A DNA stretch of 64,000 bases from NCBI GenBank assembly GCA_007695015.1, contig REEN01000058.1, forward strand, positions 1 to 64,000, written 5' to 3'. This document shows, one piece after another, positions 61,960-64,000 of this stretch. The notes below the pieces were generated by a model. It ran no database searches, had not been told where the DNA came from, and worked only from the letters and a program-made list of their open reading frames with translations. The position numbers and the translations under genes were made by a program. Positions within the stretch are counted from its first letter, which is position 1, and each line of letters opens with the position of its first letter. The stretch is from Marinilabiliales bacterium. Its GTDB lineage: Bacteria > Bacteroidota > Bacteroidia > Bacteroidales > PUMT01.

Positions 61960-63045
61960 TCAGTCGAAAACGGGAAGAGGCGTCGTTTCAGTTGAAGGAG
62001 GCAATACGGGAATAAGCCTGGCATATTCGGGAACTTCCCCCGAAAGGGATTCCATAAAACTTACAAGGTCGTTTAACTGGTCATCGGTAAGTTTAACATC
62101 AAGCTGAGACATGGCAACAACCCTGGTTGCCTCCCTCAGTGACCACTCGCTTCCGTCATGAAAGTAGGGGAAGGTTTCTGCAACATTTAAAAGGGAAGGC
62201 ACTTTAAAGAAATGCTTATCCTCTTCCCGGCCGGTAAATTCAAACCTTCCAAGGTCAGGTTCAGCATCGCCGGAAAGTTCCCGGGGAGTTATAGACTTTG
62301 CGAATGTATGGCCTCCAAGAGTCTCCCTGACATGGCATGTGGTACATCCGACATCAATAAATGTAACCAAACCCCGTAGTTCATCTTCGGAAAGTGCACT
62401 CATATCACCTTTCAGAAAGCTGTCAAATGGCGAAAAGGTAAGCAGTATCCGCTCAAATGCACCTATGGCGATGCCAACATTCTCATAAACCAGGGGCTCC
62501 TGCTGCTCAGGGAATGCCCTCCTGAAACGTTCAACATATTCAGGTATTGAACCAATAACTGCAAGAACATGCTCTTCCGACGAGGCCATTTCAACGGGGT
62601 CAAGGATTGGCATAAGTGCCTGTGATTCAACATCCGGCTCCCTGCCGTCAAGAAACTGTGAACTATGCAACGCTGCGTTCAGCACTGTTGGAGCATTTCT
62701 GGGACCTTTCTGCCACATGTGGCCGATTGATACAGGCAGATTATCGACACCTGCCAGGCCAAAATTATGACAGGTGTGGCAGCTGATCAGGCCGCTTTTG
62801 GAGAGTCTGGGTTCATAATAGAGCATCTTACCAAGCTCGATAAGCTCGTCACAAGCCTCTTCCCCTTCTTTGAATGCATTCTCAGGCATGGGTCGAAAAA
62901 AAACCAGTGCCTGTTCATGAATGACCTGTTCTTGACTCATTTCAGAAGGTCTTTGTCCGTTGCAATTACTGAACATGAAAATAATAAAAGCTGTCAGCGA
63001 ACCGGAAAGCACCAATGCAGGAACCAAATGCGATCTCATTTTCAA
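61960..63045 (-). CDS. MauG/cytochrome c peroxidase family di-heme lipoprotein
   Basis: 361 residues with a signal peptide that may end in a lipobox (FSNC, Cys 28). Two heme-c sites, SCHTCH (in ISCHTCHNFGLAG) and GCTTCH (GCTTCHVRE), plus GRDG-like LDGREPD and FHDGSEWSLREATRVVA are typical of bacterial di-heme peroxidases. It reduces hydrogen peroxide in the periplasm or modifies a protein partner. The beta-helix lipoprotein follows on the same strand 110 bases later. Confidence 0.9.
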   Translation of the reverse strand: MKMRSHLVPALVLSGSLTAFIIFMFSNCNGQRPSEMSQEQVIHEQALVFFRPMPENAFKEGEEACDELIELGKMLYYEPRLSKSGLISCHTCHNFGLAGVDNLPVSIGHMWQKGPRNAPTVLNAALHSSQFLDGREPDVESQALMPILDPVEMASSEEHVLAVIGSIPEYVERFRRAFPEQQEPLVYENVGIAIGAFERILLTFSPFDSFLKGDMSALSEDELRGLVTFIDVGCTTCHVRETLGGHTFAKSITPRELSGDAEPDLGRFEFTGREEDKHFFKVPSLLNVAETFPYFHDGSEWSLREATRVVAMSQLDVKLTDDQLNDLVSFMESLSGEVPEYARLIPVLPPSTETTPLPVFD

Positions 63046-63145
63046 TGATTTGTGTTTTTAATGAATGCAATATATAAAAACATAAGGCATTTTTTATAAG
63101 ATCATTCAAGGAAAGGCATCAATATATATTAAGATTAAATCCCGA

Positions 63146-63739
63146 TCAGGAGTGGCGTTCTTCAAGAACGTCAACGACGCTTTTGAGGGACTGTCCACGA
63201 TGTCGCAGGAGAACCATCAGATGATACAACAGGTCGGCAGCCTCACCAAGTAATTCCCTGTCACGGCCGCCAACAGCTTCAATCACAAGTTCAACAGCTT
63301 CTTCACCCACTTTCTGGGCAATCTTCTCCACACCCGACCTGAACAATGTTGTTGTATAGGATCCATCAGGCAACTCCCTCTTTCGCTGAGCAATCACCTC
63401 ATCCAGAACTTTAAGAAATCCGATATTCTTGTTTCTCTCTTCGCCAAAACAGGTATCACTGCCGGTATGGCATACCGGTCCGGCCGGCTCAGCCTTCAGC
63501 AACAGTGTATCACCATCGCAGTCCGTTGATATGGAGACAACCTTCAACCAGTTTCCGCTGGTTTCACCTTTAACCCATAGTTTCTTTCTTGACCTGCTGT
63601 AAAAGGTTGCCTTACCTGTTTTCTTTGTGAGGTCAAGAGCTTCCCTGTTCATCCAGGCATGCATCAGAACCTGCTTTGTCAGGGAGTCCTGGACTATGAC
63701 GGGAACCAGCCCGCCGCACTTTTCAAAATCTGTTTCCAT
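63146..63739 (-). CDS. hisI: Bifunctional phosphoribosyl-AMP cyclohydrolase/phosphoribosyl-ATP diphosphatase
   Basis: 197 residues: HisI domain 1-about 100 with [38 protein letters not shown] and the metal Cys in [11 protein letters not shown] and [11 protein letters not shown]; then the HisE domain with [20 protein letters not shown] and [11 protein letters not shown]. It catalyses steps 2 and 3 of histidine synthesis. The hisF gene precedes it by 5 bases, so this is the 3' end of a his operon. Confidence 0.96.
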   Translation of the reverse strand: METDFEKCGGLVPVIVQDSLTKQVLMHAWMNREALDLTKKTGKATFYSRSRKKLWVKGETSGNWLKVVSISTDCDGDTLLLKAEPAGPVCHTGSDTCFGEERNKNIGFLKVLDEVIAQRKRELPDGSYTTTLFRSGVEKIAQKVGEEAVELVIEAVGGRDRELLGEAADLLYHLMVLLRHRGQSLKSVVDVLEERHS

Positions 63740-63744
63740 GATAT

Positions 63745-64000
63745 TTATAATCTTACCGGTACATTGTTACTGCTTAAATATTGCTTTAAATCAGGTATTG
63801 ATATCTCATTGTAATGAAATACACTGGCAGCCAGTGCGGCATCAGCCTTCCCCTCAGTAAAGGCCTCCAGGAAATGTTCGGGTTTTCCTGCTCCTCCTGA
63901 GGCAATTACAGGCACAGGTAACTTCTCCGACATAAGTGCAAGCTCCCTGCATGCATAGCCTGTTTTCACCCCGTCATGGTCCATTGATGTAAAGAGTATC
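63745..64000 (-). CDS. hisF: Imidazole glycerol phosphate synthase subunit HisF (3' part)
   Basis: About 85 residues visible, running off the right edge. [16 protein letters not shown] recalls the SMDRDGTKNGY motif with its catalytic Asp, and [20 protein letters not shown] and [20 protein letters not shown] are HisF-specific. It uses ammonia to close the imidazole ring and releases AICAR. Followed by hisI after 5 bases. Confidence 0.95.
   Translation of the reverse strand, partial: ILFTSMDHDGVKTGYACRELALMSEKLPVPVIASGGAGKPEHFLEAFTEGKADAALAASVFHYNEISIPDLKQYLSSNNVPVRL

Noticed and set aside
1-64000. CRISPR arrays, tRNA/rRNA genes, insertion sequences, phage genes
   Set aside because: I read all gaps longer than 100 bases and saw no regularly spaced repeats, cloverleaf-like sequences, transposase frames or terminal inverted repeats.

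Overview
The window reads as chromosomal DNA of a Bacteroidota bacterium. Evidence: a TonB-dependent receptor with an N-terminal carboxypeptidase-regulatory-like domain, several lipoproteins with acidic residues just after the lipobox cysteine, a DUF4301 protein, a nrnA/FKBP (GldI-like) locus, very A/T-rich start regions mostly without a clear Shine-Dalgarno, and repeated matches to the Bacteroidota -7 promoter element TAnnTTTG. Ptb/Buk, Pta/AckA and IorAB point to fermentation of organic or amino acids; aconitase, a MauG-type di-heme peroxidase and MsrA point to some contact with oxygen. Order-level placement is not certain. I saw no rRNA, tRNA, CRISPR array, insertion sequence or phage gene.

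Layout. 1-4.8 kb: a G+C-rich mutagenesis cassette, with a partial XRE-type regulator diverging from a Y-family polymerase (dinB) and a short DnaE polymerase, around an array of ACTAT/ATAGT operator-like half-sites. 4.8-7.6 kb: carotenoid ketolase, SlyD, cold shock protein, small outer membrane protein. 7.6-12.9 kb: one reverse-strand operon pta-hbd-ackA-ptb-buk carrying both the acetate and butyrate acyl-phosphate/kinase pairs plus a divergent 3-hydroxyacyl-CoA dehydrogenase. 13-19.8 kb: MBL phosphodiesterase, RsmI-like methyltransferase, then four FKBP lipoproteins (seven FKBP-type domains) behind nrnA, with ndk divergent. 19.8-26 kb: PlsC, M48 lipoprotein, phosphate transporter with a PhoU-like tail and a PHO-box-like repeat, an orphan PhoB-like regulator, two small secreted proteins. 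26-34.4 kb: iorA-iorB-DUF4301 operon, YjbQ, TonB receptor, nitroreductase. 34.5-47.2 kb: ornithine aminotransferase, aconitase, exported sugar enzymes (Tat aldo/keto reductase, AGE-type epimerase lipoprotein, DUF1080), exported Pcm with a membrane spermidine-synthase-like protein and a TIGR02117 lipoprotein, erythromycin-esterase family protein. 47.3-56.4 kb: argR-argG-argH-gltB-gltD, with two ARG boxes at argR. 56.4-64 kb: MsrA, an ECF sigma factor plus membrane Ser/Thr kinase pair, a large PKD/fasciclin/beta-helix lipoprotein, MauG-type peroxidase, and the tail of a histidine operon (hisF partial, hisIE).

How the genes fit together. Nitrogen flow links GOGAT, ArgGH/ArgR, RocD, IorAB and the acyl-phosphate kinases: amino acids and 2-oxo acids could be oxidised to acyl-CoAs and cashed in as ATP. 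Surface biology is strong: at least eight exported or lipid-anchored proteins of unusual build. The least ordinary items are the operator array of the mutasome cassette, the FKBP lipoprotein cluster, the Hbd-like protein that lacks a conserved active-site Asn, DUF4301 as a probable sugar nucleotidyltransferase, the PHO-box-like repeat before the transporter, and the sigma/kinase pair with a degenerate nucleotide loop.
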